This document shows, piece after piece, positions 16,661-24,857 of a DNA stretch of 64,000 bases. The notes beneath the pieces are model-generated. The model did not search any database. It saw only the letters and a list, made by a program, of their open reading frames with translations, and had not been told where the DNA came from. A program made the translations under genes and the position numbers. Position 1 is the stretch's first letter. Each line of letters begins with the position of its first letter. This stretch comes from Rubellimicrobium arenae (lineage in GTDB: Bacteria > Pseudomonadota > Alphaproteobacteria > Rhodobacterales > Rhodobacteraceae), in NCBI RefSeq assembly GCF_017916275.1, contig NZ_JAFMST010000007.1:124001-188000 (forward strand), written 5' to 3'.

Positions 16661-17495
16661 GCGATCCTTGTTCGGCCCGCTGGCCGATCTCCTCGCCCGG
16701 CCGCCGGGCGAAGCCTTGGGGATCGTGTGGCTCGGGCAGGCCGGGTTCGTCGTGGACGGGGCGGGCCTGCGGGTGGTGATCGACCCCTACCTGTCCGACA
16801 GCCTGGAGGAGAAGTACCGCGGCTCGGCCCTGGACCACCGCCGCCAGATGCCGGCGCCCGTCGCGCCGGACGGCATCCGGCACGTGACCGCCGTGCTGTC
16901 GACCCACGCGCATGGCGACCACATGGACCCCGGGACGCTGCCCGGCCTCCTGGCCGCGAACCCTGGCGCGGTGCTCGTCGCGCCGGCCCACTCGACCGCA
17001 CAGGCGCTCGAACGCGGCGGGATCGGCCCGGACCGGCTGCGCCCCATCGACGCCGGACAGACCCTGACGCTCGGTCCCGGACTTGAGGTGACGGCAACCC
17101 GCGCCGCCCACGAGAGCCTGGAAACCGATGCCGAGGGCCGGCACCGCTGGCTGGGCTTTGCCCTGCGGCTGGCCGGGGCGACCGTCTTCCATTCGGGGGA
17201 CACGATCCCCTTCGAAGGGCAGGTCGAGGAGGTCCGCGCGCTACGCCCGGACGTGATGCTCCTGCCCGTGAACGGGCGCGGCAAGGGCGTGCCCGGCAAC
17301 ATGACGCCCGACGAGGCGGCCAGCCTCGCCCGCGGCGCAGGCGCGGGGGCGGCGATCCTCCACCACTTCGGCCTGTTCGCCTTCAACACGGTCCCCCGGC
17401 CGGAGCTCGACGTCGTCGTGGCGCGCGTTCGGGACATCCCCCTTGCGCCCGCCCGGCCCGATGTCATCTACCGGCTCGAACCGGAGGCGACATGA
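16647..17495 (+). CDS. Metallo-beta-lactamase-fold hydrolase, UlaG-like
   Basis: Predicted cytosolic metal-dependent hydrolase of 282 residues. The metal motif HAHGDH is at 87-92 (THAHGDHMDP). Further ligands are likely in HSGDT and in LHHFGLFAFNT near the C-terminus. The early WLGQAGF and IDPYLS segments match UlaG (L-ascorbate-6-phosphate lactonase) and related YtnP-like lactonases. In a sugar operon, lactone opening is the natural reading, but many homologues are uncharacterised. The ATG at 16647 begins inside the preceding gene (14-bp overlap). An upstream frame to 16593 only re-reads that gene. Confidence 0.83.
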   Translation: MRLSERSLFGPLADLLARPPGEALGIVWLGQAGFVVDGAGLRVVIDPYLSDSLEEKYRGSALDHRRQMPAPVAPDGIRHVTAVLSTHAHGDHMDPGTLPGLLAANPGAVLVAPAHSTAQALERGGIGPDRLRPIDAGQTLTLGPGLEVTATRAAHESLETDAEGRHRWLGFALRLAGATVFHSGDTIPFEGQVEEVRALRPDVMLLPVNGRGKGVPGNMTPDEAASLARGAGAGAAILHHFGLFAFNTVPRPELDVVVARVRDIPLAPARPDVIYRLEPEAT

Positions 17496-18379
17496 CCGTC
17501 AACGAAAGCAGCGACCTTGCCGGAGCGCGAAACGTCCTGGAGGTGATCCGCACCGTCCTGGGCGACCTGCGGAAATCCGACCGGCGCGTGGCCGAGGCAG
17601 TCATGGCCGACCCCCAGCGCATCCTGGGGGCGACCGTGGCCGAAACCGCCGAGCTGGCGGGCGTGAGCCAGCCGACGGTGATCCGGTTCTGCACGGCCAT
17701 CGGCTGCGACGGCTTCCAGGACTTCAAGATCCGCCTGGCGCAGAGCCTGGCGCTTGGCACCTCTGCCTCCCATTCGGCCATCGCCGAAGAGGATTCGCCC
17801 GACGAGGTCGCGAGGAAGATCTTCGACTACACCATGACCTCGCTCGACTGGTCGCGGCACCGGCTCGACATGACGCAGATGAACGCCGCCGTGGACCTCA
17901 TCCTCGAGGCCGACCACATCGAGTTCTTCGGCTTCGGCGCCTCGGCGATCGTGGCCCAGGACCTCCAGCAGAAGTTCCCCCTGTTCGGGATCCCCTGCAA
18001 TGCGACCATGGACAGCCACCAGCAACTCATGGCGGCCTCCATGATGCGGCCGGGGGCGGTGGCGGTCGCGATCTCGAACACCGGGGGAACCCGCAGCATC
18101 ATCGAGCTGGCCCGCCTCGCGCGCGAGCAGGGGGCCAAGGTCATCGCCATGACGGGGTCGATGGACTCCGCGCTGATCAACTACGCCGACGTGGTGATCA
18201 ACATCGAGACGCTGGACAACACCGACGTCTTCACGCCCACCACGAGCCGCATCGCGGCCCTGGTGACGGCGGACATCCTGTCCACCCTCGTGGCGCGCCG
18301 CCTGGGCAAGGCGCACAACCAGCGGCTGGTGCGGATGAAGCGCTTCCTCAGCCAGATGCGCCGGAACGAGACGTTCTGA
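17492..18379 (+). CDS. MurR/RpiR family transcriptional regulator
   Basis: Sugar-phosphate-responsive DNA-binding regulator, 295 residues. An N-terminal helix-turn-helix domain spans about 14-90 (ETAELAGVSQPTVIRFC is the recognition region). A SIS domain from about 130 to 275 holds ISNTGGTRSIIE, the phosphosugar-binding loop. It overlaps the upstream hydrolase gene (ATGA) and closes the rightward operon, so it is probably autoregulated and acts at the divergent region near 14 kb. Its last 32 bp overlap the 3' end of the HAD phosphatase gene on the other strand. Confidence 0.94.
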   Translation: MTVNESSDLAGARNVLEVIRTVLGDLRKSDRRVAEAVMADPQRILGATVAETAELAGVSQPTVIRFCTAIGCDGFQDFKIRLAQSLALGTSASHSAIAEEDSPDEVARKIFDYTMTSLDWSRHRLDMTQMNAAVDLILEADHIEFFGFGASAIVAQDLQQKFPLFGIPCNATMDSHQQLMAASMMRPGAVAVAISNTGGTRSIIELARLAREQGAKVIAMTGSMDSALINYADVVINIETLDNTDVFTPTTSRIAALVTADILSTLVARRLGKAHNQRLVRMKRFLSQMRRNETF

Positions 18380-19022
18380 GCGCGGCCACGCGGCCCGGCA
18401 GGTCGGCCATGCGGGCGACGATCTCCAGGGCGCCCGCTTCCAGCAACCGCTCCCCGTGATCGGGATAGCTGTGCCGCCCGCCGGTGAAGCCGATCACCCG
18501 CATCCCGGCCGCCAGCGCCGCCGTGATGCCCGCCACGCTGTCCTCGATGATGAGGCAGTCGCGGGGCTCGGCCCCGGACCGGGCGGCGGCGAACAGGAAC
18601 ACGTCCGGCGCCGGCTTGCCGCGCGCCACCTGGCTCGCCGAATAGACATGCGGGTCGAAGACATGGAGGAGCCCGCAGCGCTCGAGCGAGCGCCGGAGCT
18701 TGGGCAGCGCCGAGGAGGACGCGACCGCGAGGGGCGGATCGATGCGCCCAAGCGCCTCGGCCACGCCCTCGACGGCCTGCAACTCCGTCTCGATCGCCCG
18801 GAGGAGGCGGGCCTCCGCCTCCTCGATGAGGCCCTCGGGCCAGGGCGCGCCACGCTCGGCCTCGATGCCGGCCCAGATCTCCCGCTTGGGCCGGCCGATC
18901 CAGGCGCGGATCAGGTCCTGCGCCGTGATCGGGTGGCCCGCGCCGGTCATGAGCTCGGCATCGATGGCGTTGGACAGGATCTCGCTGTCCACCAGCACGC
19001 CGTCGCAATCGAAGATGATCAT
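18348..19022 (-). CDS. HAD family phosphatase (beta-phosphoglucomutase-like)
   Basis: Haloacid-dehalogenase-type hydrolase of 224 residues. Motif I is IIFDCDGVLVDSE with the nucleophile Asp5 and acid/base Asp7. Motif II is the Ser in ASSSALPK, the conserved Lys lies in RGKPAPDVF, and IIEDSVAGI supplies the acidic motif. The fold and cap resemble YcjU/GPH-type sugar-phosphate phosphatases. The ATG at 19020-19022 overlaps the stop of the aldehyde dehydrogenase gene. It is the last gene of the leftward SorC operon and may remove dead-end sugar phosphates. The substrate is not determined. Confidence 0.9.
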   Translation of the reverse strand: MIIFDCDGVLVDSEILSNAIDAELMTGAGHPITAQDLIRAWIGRPKREIWAGIEAERGAPWPEGLIEEAEARLLRAIETELQAVEGVAEALGRIDPPLAVASSSALPKLRRSLERCGLLHVFDPHVYSASQVARGKPAPDVFLFAAARSGAEPRDCLIIEDSVAGITAALAAGMRVIGFTGGRHSYPDHGERLLEAGALEIVARMADLPGRVAALRTSRSGASG

Positions 19023-21364
19023 TCGCCGTAGGGCACCCAGATGTTCTTGACCTGGGTCGCGCGGTGGAGGAACTCCCTGCCCTGCCCCGCGGGCCCGAAC
19101 CAGTCGCGCGCCGCGCCATCCTCGGTCCAGGTCTGCTTGAGGTTCCCGGCCGAGGCCGCCTCGACCATCTTCGCGCCCGCTGCCGTGCCGAAGTACCACA
19201 TCGCGGCCACGTCGTCGTGGTCGGCCAGCGTCCTGGCCAGCGCGTCCCGCTCCCCGGTGACGATGTTGATCACGCCGCCGGGCAGGTCCGAGGTGTCGAG
19301 GACCTGATACAGGTCCGTCGCCGCCAGCGGATGCGCCTGCGACGGGATCGCGACCACCGAGTTGCCCATGGCGATGGCGGGCAGCACAAGGCTCACGAAG
19401 CCCAGGAGGGGCTGCGTCGCCGGACAGGCGATGCCGATCACCCCGAGGGGCTCGGGCACGGCGAGCGTGACGTGCTCGGTCTTGGTTTGGTGGACCGCCC
19501 CGTCGAACTTGTCGGCCTGGGCCGCGTACCAGAAGCAGCGACGGATCGCGGCGTCCACCTCGGCCTTGGCCGCCGGCCGGGCGATCCCGAAGGAGGCGAG
19601 CCGTCCCTCGAACTCGACCGCGCGAGCCGACAGGTTCTCGGCCAGGTAATAGAGCACCTGGGCGCGGTTGTGCCCGGTGGTCTTGCCCCAGCCCGCAACC
19701 TTGTGCGCGGCCTCGACGGCGTTGCGGATGTCCTTGCGGTTGCCCAGCCCGGCCAGGCCGCCCGGCACGGCGAAGACATAGCCGGAATCCGGCCGCGCCT
19801 GCTTGCCGCCGACATAAAGCTTGGCCGTCCGGTCGATGCCCGGCCCCGCCGATGCGAGACCCGGCGTGGCGACCGGAGCGTCGGGCTCGGCCTCGGGCCG
19901 GGACGCGGCGGGGCGCGGATGCGCCAGATAGGCCGTCATGCCCTCGCGCCCGCCTTCGCGGCCGTAGCCGCTCTCACGGTAGCCGCCGAAGCCTGCGCCC
20001 GCGTCGAAGATGTTGGTCGAATTGATCCACACGACCCCGGCCTTCACCTTGGCGGCGACGTCGAGGCACAGGTTCACGTTCTCGGACCAGATGGAGGCCG
20101 CGAGCCCGTAGCGCGTGGCGTTGGCCAGGGCGACGGCGTCCTCGGGGGTGCGGAACGTGGTGATCGTGGCGACCGGCCCGAAGATCTCCTCGGTCGCCAG
20201 CGTCGAGGCCGGCTCCACGTCGGCCGCGATGGTCGGCGGGAAGAAGCAGCCTTCCGGCGCCTCGCCCTGCGTCAGGGTCGCCCCCTCGGCCTGCCCCTTG
20301 GCGACCAGCGCCCGGATGCGTTCGAGCTGCACGGGGTGCACGATGGCCCCCATGTCGGTGTTCTTGTCGAGCGGATCGCCCACCCGCAGCGTCCGCATCC
20401 GGGCGGCCAGCTTCTTCTCGAAGCGGGGCGCGACGGCCTCGGCCACGAGGATGCGGGCCCCGGCGCAGCAGACCTGGCCCTGGTTGAACCAGATCGCGTC
20501 CACCACGCCCTCGACGGCGGCATCGAGGTCCGCGTCCGCGAAGACGACGAAGGGCGACTTGCCCCCCAGCTCCAGCGTCAGCGGCTTGCCCGTCCCGGCG
20601 GTCTGGCGGCGGATGATCCGGCCCACCTCGGTCGATCCGGTGAAGGCGATCTTGTCAATCCCTTCGGCGGCGACCAGGGCCGCGCCGGTGGCTCCGTCGC
20701 CGGTCACGATGTTCAGCACGCCCTCGGGCAGCCCGCATTCGGCGGCGATCTGCGCAAAGGCCAGCGCGGTCAGCGGCGTGTATTCGGCCGGCTTGAGCAC
20801 CACCGTGTTCCCGGCGGCCAGCGCGGGCGCCACCTTCCAGGCCAGCATCAGGAGCGGGAAGTTCCAGGGGATGATCTGGCCGCAGACCCCGTGCGGGCGG
20901 GCGCCCGGGAACTCGCTGTCGAGGATCTCGGCCCATCCGGCATGGTGGTAGAAGTGCCGGGCGACCAGCGGCACGTCGATGTCGCGGCTTTCCCGGATCG
21001 GCTTGCCGTTGTCGATGGTCTCCAGCACCGCAAGGAAGCGGGCGTGCTGCTGGACATGGCGGGCCAGCGCGTAAAGGTGCCGCGCGCGCTCATGGCCGGA
21101 CAGCGCCGCCCAGCCGGGCTGGGCCTTGCGCGCCGCCGCGACGGCAGCGGCCACATCCTCGGGCGTCCCCTGCGACACGCGGGCGATCGCCTCGCCCGTG
21201 GCCGGGTTCTGCACCTCGAAGGTCTCGCCGGGCGTGGTGAAGGCGCCGCCGATGAAATGGCCGAAGCCGCCGGGGAACTGCCCGAGCCAGTCGGTCACGA
21301 TCCGCGCGTCCTCGGGCGCGGGGCCGTAGTCCATGGAAGCCAGGATGTTGGAAACGGTGGTCAT
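19019..21364 (-). CDS. Tandem-domain aldehyde dehydrogenase (ALDH16-like)
   Basis: NAD(P)-dependent aldehyde oxidation by a 781-residue protein, about 300 residues longer than an ordinary ALDH. Domain 1 (about 35-480) is complete: PWNF with Asn168, GSTEVG at 243-248, Glu265 in LELGGKS, and catalytic Cys299 in GQVCC. From about 510 a second, shortened ALDH-like region begins (LYVGGKQARPDSGYVF). It keeps PLGVIGIACPATQPLL and GGVINIVTG but shows no catalytic Cys motif. This layout is that of the ALDH16 family, whose C-terminal domain is non-catalytic. It lies next to deoC, so the substrate is probably the aldehyde released by the aldolase. Confidence 0.93.
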   Translation of the reverse strand: MTTVSNILASMDYGPAPEDARIVTDWLGQFPGGFGHFIGGAFTTPGETFEVQNPATGEAIARVSQGTPEDVAAAVAAARKAQPGWAALSGHERARHLYALARHVQQHARFLAVLETIDNGKPIRESRDIDVPLVARHFYHHAGWAEILDSEFPGARPHGVCGQIIPWNFPLLMLAWKVAPALAAGNTVVLKPAEYTPLTALAFAQIAAECGLPEGVLNIVTGDGATGAALVAAEGIDKIAFTGSTEVGRIIRRQTAGTGKPLTLELGGKSPFVVFADADLDAAVEGVVDAIWFNQGQVCCAGARILVAEAVAPRFEKKLAARMRTLRVGDPLDKNTDMGAIVHPVQLERIRALVAKGQAEGATLTQGEAPEGCFFPPTIAADVEPASTLATEEIFGPVATITTFRTPEDAVALANATRYGLAASIWSENVNLCLDVAAKVKAGVVWINSTNIFDAGAGFGGYRESGYGREGGREGMTAYLAHPRPAASRPEAEPDAPVATPGLASAGPGIDRTAKLYVGGKQARPDSGYVFAVPGGLAGLGNRKDIRNAVEAAHKVAGWGKTTGHNRAQVLYYLAENLSARAVEFEGRLASFGIARPAAKAEVDAAIRRCFWYAAQADKFDGAVHQTKTEHVTLAVPEPLGVIGIACPATQPLLGFVSLVLPAIAMGNSVVAIPSQAHPLAATDLYQVLDTSDLPGGVINIVTGERDALARTLADHDDVAAMWYFGTAAGAKMVEAASAGNLKQTWTEDGAARDWFGPAGQGREFLHRATQVKNIWVPYGE

Positions 21365-21376
21365 GGGTCAGGTCCC

Positions 21377-22372
21377 TCAGGCCGGGGAATGGCGGTGCGA
21401 GGCGGCGTAGCGCCCGGTGACGTGATGCTCGAGCTGACGCTCGATGTCGCCCAGCATGGACGAGGCGCCGAAGCGGAAAAGATCCGGCTCCAGCCAGTCG
21501 CGGCCCAGTTCCTCCTTCATGAGGGTTTGCCAGGCCATCGCATCCTTGGCGCTCTTCATGCCGCCGGCGGGCTTGAAGCCGATCTTGTGACCCGTGATCT
21601 CGCCGTACTCGCGCAGGGCGCGCACCATCACGAGGCTGACGGGCAGGGTCGCGTTCACGCCTTCCTTGCCGGTCGAAGTCTTGATGAAGTCGGCCCCCGC
21701 CTGCATCGCGACCATCGAGGCCGCGTGGACGTTGCGGAGCGTGCTCAGGTCCCCGGTGGCCAGGATCGCCTTGAGATGGGCGGGCCCGCAGGCCTCGCGC
21801 ATGGCGGCGACCTCGTCGTAAAGGGCGGACCAGTTCTGGGTCATCACGTGCTCGCGGGTGATGACGATGTCGATCTCGTCCGCGCCCTGGTCCACGGCCC
21901 AGCGGATCTCCTCGAGCCGCAGGTGGAGCGGCATGAGCCCCGCCGGGAACCCGGTCGCCACCGAGGCCACGGGGATCCCCGATCCGCGAAGGGCGCGCAC
22001 GGCATGGGGCACCATGGTCGGATAGACGCAGACGGCGCCGACGGTCAGGGCCTCCAGTCCGAGGCCCTCCAGGATGTGCGACGCAAGCGGTTGCCGCGCC
22101 TTGGCGCAAAGCCGCTTGACCCGCCCTTCGGTGTCGTCCCCCGCAAGCGTGGTGAGGTCCACGCAACGAATGGCGTTCAGGAGCCAGGCAGCCTGGTAGG
22201 CCTTCTTGACGCTGCGCCGCGTGGTCAGGGTCGCCGCCCGCCTCTCGGCGGCGGACCGGTTCACGGCATGCCCCTCGAACATGGCGACGTCCAGGGGGAT
22301 GCCGGGGTTGCGGGCGTGGTTCGAATGAACCGGCGTGGCGTGGGCAAGGCTTGGGGGTCGGTCAGCGGTCAT
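21377..22372 (-). CDS. deoC: Deoxyribose-phosphate aldolase
   Basis: Class I aldolase that cleaves deoxyribose-5-phosphate, or a related ketose or deoxy-sugar phosphate, to an aldehyde and glyceraldehyde-3-phosphate. It has 331 residues, the long DeoC form. The Schiff-base Lys is at about 231 (FIKTSTGKEG), a second active-site Lys at about 267 (FKPAGG) and Asp168 in DEIDIV. About 60 N-terminal residues precede the barrel. The ATG at 22372, with GGAG seven bases upstream, overlaps the regulator gene by 11 bp. Adjacent ALDH16 and kinase genes suggest a dedicated catabolic pathway rather than nucleoside salvage. Confidence 0.93.
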   Translation of the reverse strand: MTADRPPSLAHATPVHSNHARNPGIPLDVAMFEGHAVNRSAAERRAATLTTRRSVKKAYQAAWLLNAIRCVDLTTLAGDDTEGRVKRLCAKARQPLASHILEGLGLEALTVGAVCVYPTMVPHAVRALRGSGIPVASVATGFPAGLMPLHLRLEEIRWAVDQGADEIDIVITREHVMTQNWSALYDEVAAMREACGPAHLKAILATGDLSTLRNVHAASMVAMQAGADFIKTSTGKEGVNATLPVSLVMVRALREYGEITGHKIGFKPAGGMKSAKDAMAWQTLMKEELGRDWLEPDLFRFGASSMLGDIERQLEHHVTGRYAASHRHSPA

Positions 22373-23339
22373 GAACATGCTCCAGGGCATAGGCGGCCGT
22401 CTCCTCGTCGGTGACGAGGACGTTGACGAGGCCGGCGCGCAGCGCGGCCAGGGTAATGCGGTGCTTGGCCCGGCCCGAGGCCACGCCGATGGCGCGGTCC
22501 CGCGCCTTGAGGTCCGCCAGCGCGAGGCCGACGGTGCGGGCGTCGAGCCCTTCGTCCACGATCTCGCCGCGCCGGTCGACATAGCGGCCGAGCACGTCGC
22601 CCACCGCCCCTTCGCGCGCCAGCGCCGCGATCTCGGCCGGGGTGACGTTGCCTGACTGCACGAGGGCGGCATCCTCGCTGAGCGCGCCCATCGAGAAGCA
22701 GAGCACCGGGGCCGACCGGGCCAGGCGCAGGACGTCGCCCACGATCCTGTCCTGCTCCAGCACCTCGCGGGTGACGCGGGCCCCCACCACGGCGGGAACC
22801 GGAAGGGGCACGAACGCGCCCCGCCCCTTGCGGGCGAAGGTCTCGGCCACCTCGTTGTGGCCGGTGGTCTGGGGGATCGGCGCCACCGTGCCGTTGATCT
22901 GCACGACCTGGACGCCGTCCGCCCAATCGGGGGGCAGCCAGTGCGCCACGGCGGCCATGGTGCGGCCCCAGCTCACGCCGATCAGGCGCGGCCTGGGCTT
23001 GATGGCGGCAAGGTACTGGCCCGCGGCCTGCGCGACGGCGTCCGCGCCCGCGGCCTCGGGCACCACCATGGCGTCGCGCAGCCCATAGGCCTCGACGAGC
23101 GCGGCTTCCACCTCGGGGCGGCGGCGCAGGCGCGGAACGATCTCGATCCGCACGATGCCAAGGTCCCGCGCGTCCTGGAGGAGCCGGCTGACCTGCCACC
23201 GGTTCAGGCCCGTCTCGGCGGCGATCTCGGTCTGGGTGCGGTCCTGCTGCCAGGCCATGCGCGCGACCTGCACCATGAGATGCTCGCGCCCCTCGTCCAC
23301 GGGCAGGCGCGGGCCGCCGGGGCGCTCCTCCTCGCTCAT
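22362..23339 (-). CDS. SorC/DeoR-type sugar-binding transcriptional regulator
   Basis: Regulator of 325 residues with an N-terminal helix-turn-helix at about 35-58 (TEIAAETGLNRWQVSRLL). A C-terminal sugar-binding domain from about 80 onward carries IGVSWGRTM, INGTVAP and CFSMGAL, the usual SorC effector-site segments. It lies inside the operon it probably controls, overlapped with both the kinase gene upstream and deoC downstream. The inverted repeat at 25892-25939, just before the first gene, is the best candidate operator. Confidence 0.93.
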   Translation of the reverse strand: MSEEERPGGPRLPVDEGREHLMVQVARMAWQQDRTQTEIAAETGLNRWQVSRLLQDARDLGIVRIEIVPRLRRRPEVEAALVEAYGLRDAMVVPEAAGADAVAQAAGQYLAAIKPRPRLIGVSWGRTMAAVAHWLPPDWADGVQVVQINGTVAPIPQTTGHNEVAETFARKGRGAFVPLPVPAVVGARVTREVLEQDRIVGDVLRLARSAPVLCFSMGALSEDAALVQSGNVTPAEIAALAREGAVGDVLGRYVDRRGEIVDEGLDARTVGLALADLKARDRAIGVASGRAKHRITLAALRAGLVNVLVTDEETAAYALEHVHDR

Positions 23340-24853
23340 GACCGCGTGCCCGTATCGCCCGACAGGGCATGGAGGATCGGGGCCAGCCGTTCCGTCGCGT
23401 CGCGGTAGTCCTGCAGGAGAGCCAGGTACTCCTCATGGCGGCTCATGTCGGGCTCCATGACGGTCACGGGGGCGCGATAGGCCGCGGCCGCCTCGGTCAG
23501 CGACGGGTGGAGCCCCAGTCCGGTGGCCGCCGCGACCGCTCCTCCGTAAAGGGACAGGTTGTCCTCGCGGGCGATGCCGACCGGCATCCCCAGCGCGTCC
23601 ACCGTCGCCCGCAGCCAGAGCGGGTTCTTCATGATGCCCCCGGCCAGCACGATCCGGTCGATCGCCACGCCCTGCCGGGCGAGGTCGAAGACCACATTGG
23701 CCGAGCCCAGCGCCACCGCGTTCACCAGGGCCCGGTAGATGCCTGCGCGGTCGTGCGACAGCGACAGCCCCAGGATCGCGCCGCGCAGGTTCGGATCGCG
23801 GTAGGGCGTGCGGTTGCCCATCCAGTAATCCAGCGCCAGAAGCCCCGTTCCCCGCGGCGGGATGCCCTCGGCCGCCGCGTTCAACGCCGCGAAGCCCGCG
23901 CCGTCGAGCCCATAGATGTCGCGGACGAGCCAGTTGAGGATCGACCCGGCCGAGACCTGCCCGCCCTCGATCATCCGCAGCCCCGGAGTCAGCGCATGGG
24001 GATAGGGCCCCCAGACCCCGGCGATCCGCGTTCCATCGTCGGGCACCTGCGTCAGGTGGACGTTGGAGGTCCCGCCGATCAGGAGCATGGACCCCGGCGT
24101 GACCGTATCCGCGCCAAAGGTGCCCATATGGGCGTCGATCCCGCCCTGCACGACCAGCGGCCGTCCCGGCAGGCCCAGCGCCTCGGCCGCCTCGGCCGTC
24201 ATGGGACCGATCGGCGCGCCGATATCAAGGATCTCGGGCGGGAGCTTGTCCATCAGCTCGGGCACGCCCAGCGCCTCGTAAAGGTCGGGGCAGAAGCTCC
24301 GCGCGCGGCTGTCGTAGTTCCACTTGCAGGTCGCGTTCATCAGCGACCCGACCCAGCGCCCCGTCAGGCGGTGGTTGACCCAGTCCAGCGCCTCGCAGAT
24401 CACGCCGGTGCGCGACCAGAGCTCCGGCTGGTGAGCCTTGAGCCACATCGCCTTGGGCACGAGCCATTCCACGGCGTCCGACCCGCCGGAATAGTCCAGC
24501 ACCGGATGCGCGACCTTGGCGGTCCGCGCCGCCTCGGCCCAGGCGCGGGCGTCCATCCAGAGGATCGCGGGTGCGAGGGGCGTGCCGTCCCGCCCGCAGA
24601 CGACCACGGTCGAGGAGAAGGTGGCGACCGTCACGGCCTCGATGCGCGGATGCCCGGCGGCGGCCAGCACGCGCGGCAGCAGGCGGCGCAGCGCCGCCCA
24701 CCAGTCTTCCGGGCCCTGCTCGCAGCGGTCGGGGGGAATGTGGGCGGTCGGATACCCTTCCTCGCCGGTGGCCAGCATGCGCCGCGCGGCAAGGTCGAAG
24801 ACCCCCGCGCGCGCGCCGTTCGTTCCGAAGTCGAGTCCCAGGACGGTGGTCAT
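23336..24853 (-). CDS. FGGY-family carbohydrate kinase
   Basis: ATP-dependent sugar kinase of 505 residues. It opens with LDFGTNGARAGVFDL, the FGGY N-terminal phosphate loop. WMDAR follows near 100 and GGIDAHMGTFGA marks the catalytic Asp region; IGGTSNVHL and the late LAGGIMKNPLWLRA follow. The first loop resembles ribulokinases and related FGGY kinases more than xylulokinases. It starts four bases after the alcohol dehydrogenase stop and overlaps the regulator start. It probably phosphorylates the ketose made by that dehydrogenase before the DeoC step. No more exact substrate can be given. Confidence 0.9.
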   Translation of the reverse strand: MTTVLGLDFGTNGARAGVFDLAARRMLATGEEGYPTAHIPPDRCEQGPEDWWAALRRLLPRVLAAAGHPRIEAVTVATFSSTVVVCGRDGTPLAPAILWMDARAWAEAARTAKVAHPVLDYSGGSDAVEWLVPKAMWLKAHQPELWSRTGVICEALDWVNHRLTGRWVGSLMNATCKWNYDSRARSFCPDLYEALGVPELMDKLPPEILDIGAPIGPMTAEAAEALGLPGRPLVVQGGIDAHMGTFGADTVTPGSMLLIGGTSNVHLTQVPDDGTRIAGVWGPYPHALTPGLRMIEGGQVSAGSILNWLVRDIYGLDGAGFAALNAAAEGIPPRGTGLLALDYWMGNRTPYRDPNLRGAILGLSLSHDRAGIYRALVNAVALGSANVVFDLARQGVAIDRIVLAGGIMKNPLWLRATVDALGMPVGIAREDNLSLYGGAVAAATGLGLHPSLTEAAAAYRAPVTVMEPDMSRHEEYLALLQDYRDATERLAPILHALSGDTGTRS

Positions 24854-24857
24854 GGCC

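Noticed and set aside
19064-22414. An 1116-codon plus-strand open frame.
   Set aside because: Antisense to the ALDH16 and deoC genes; low-complexity Arg/Gly/His translation and no ribosome-binding site.
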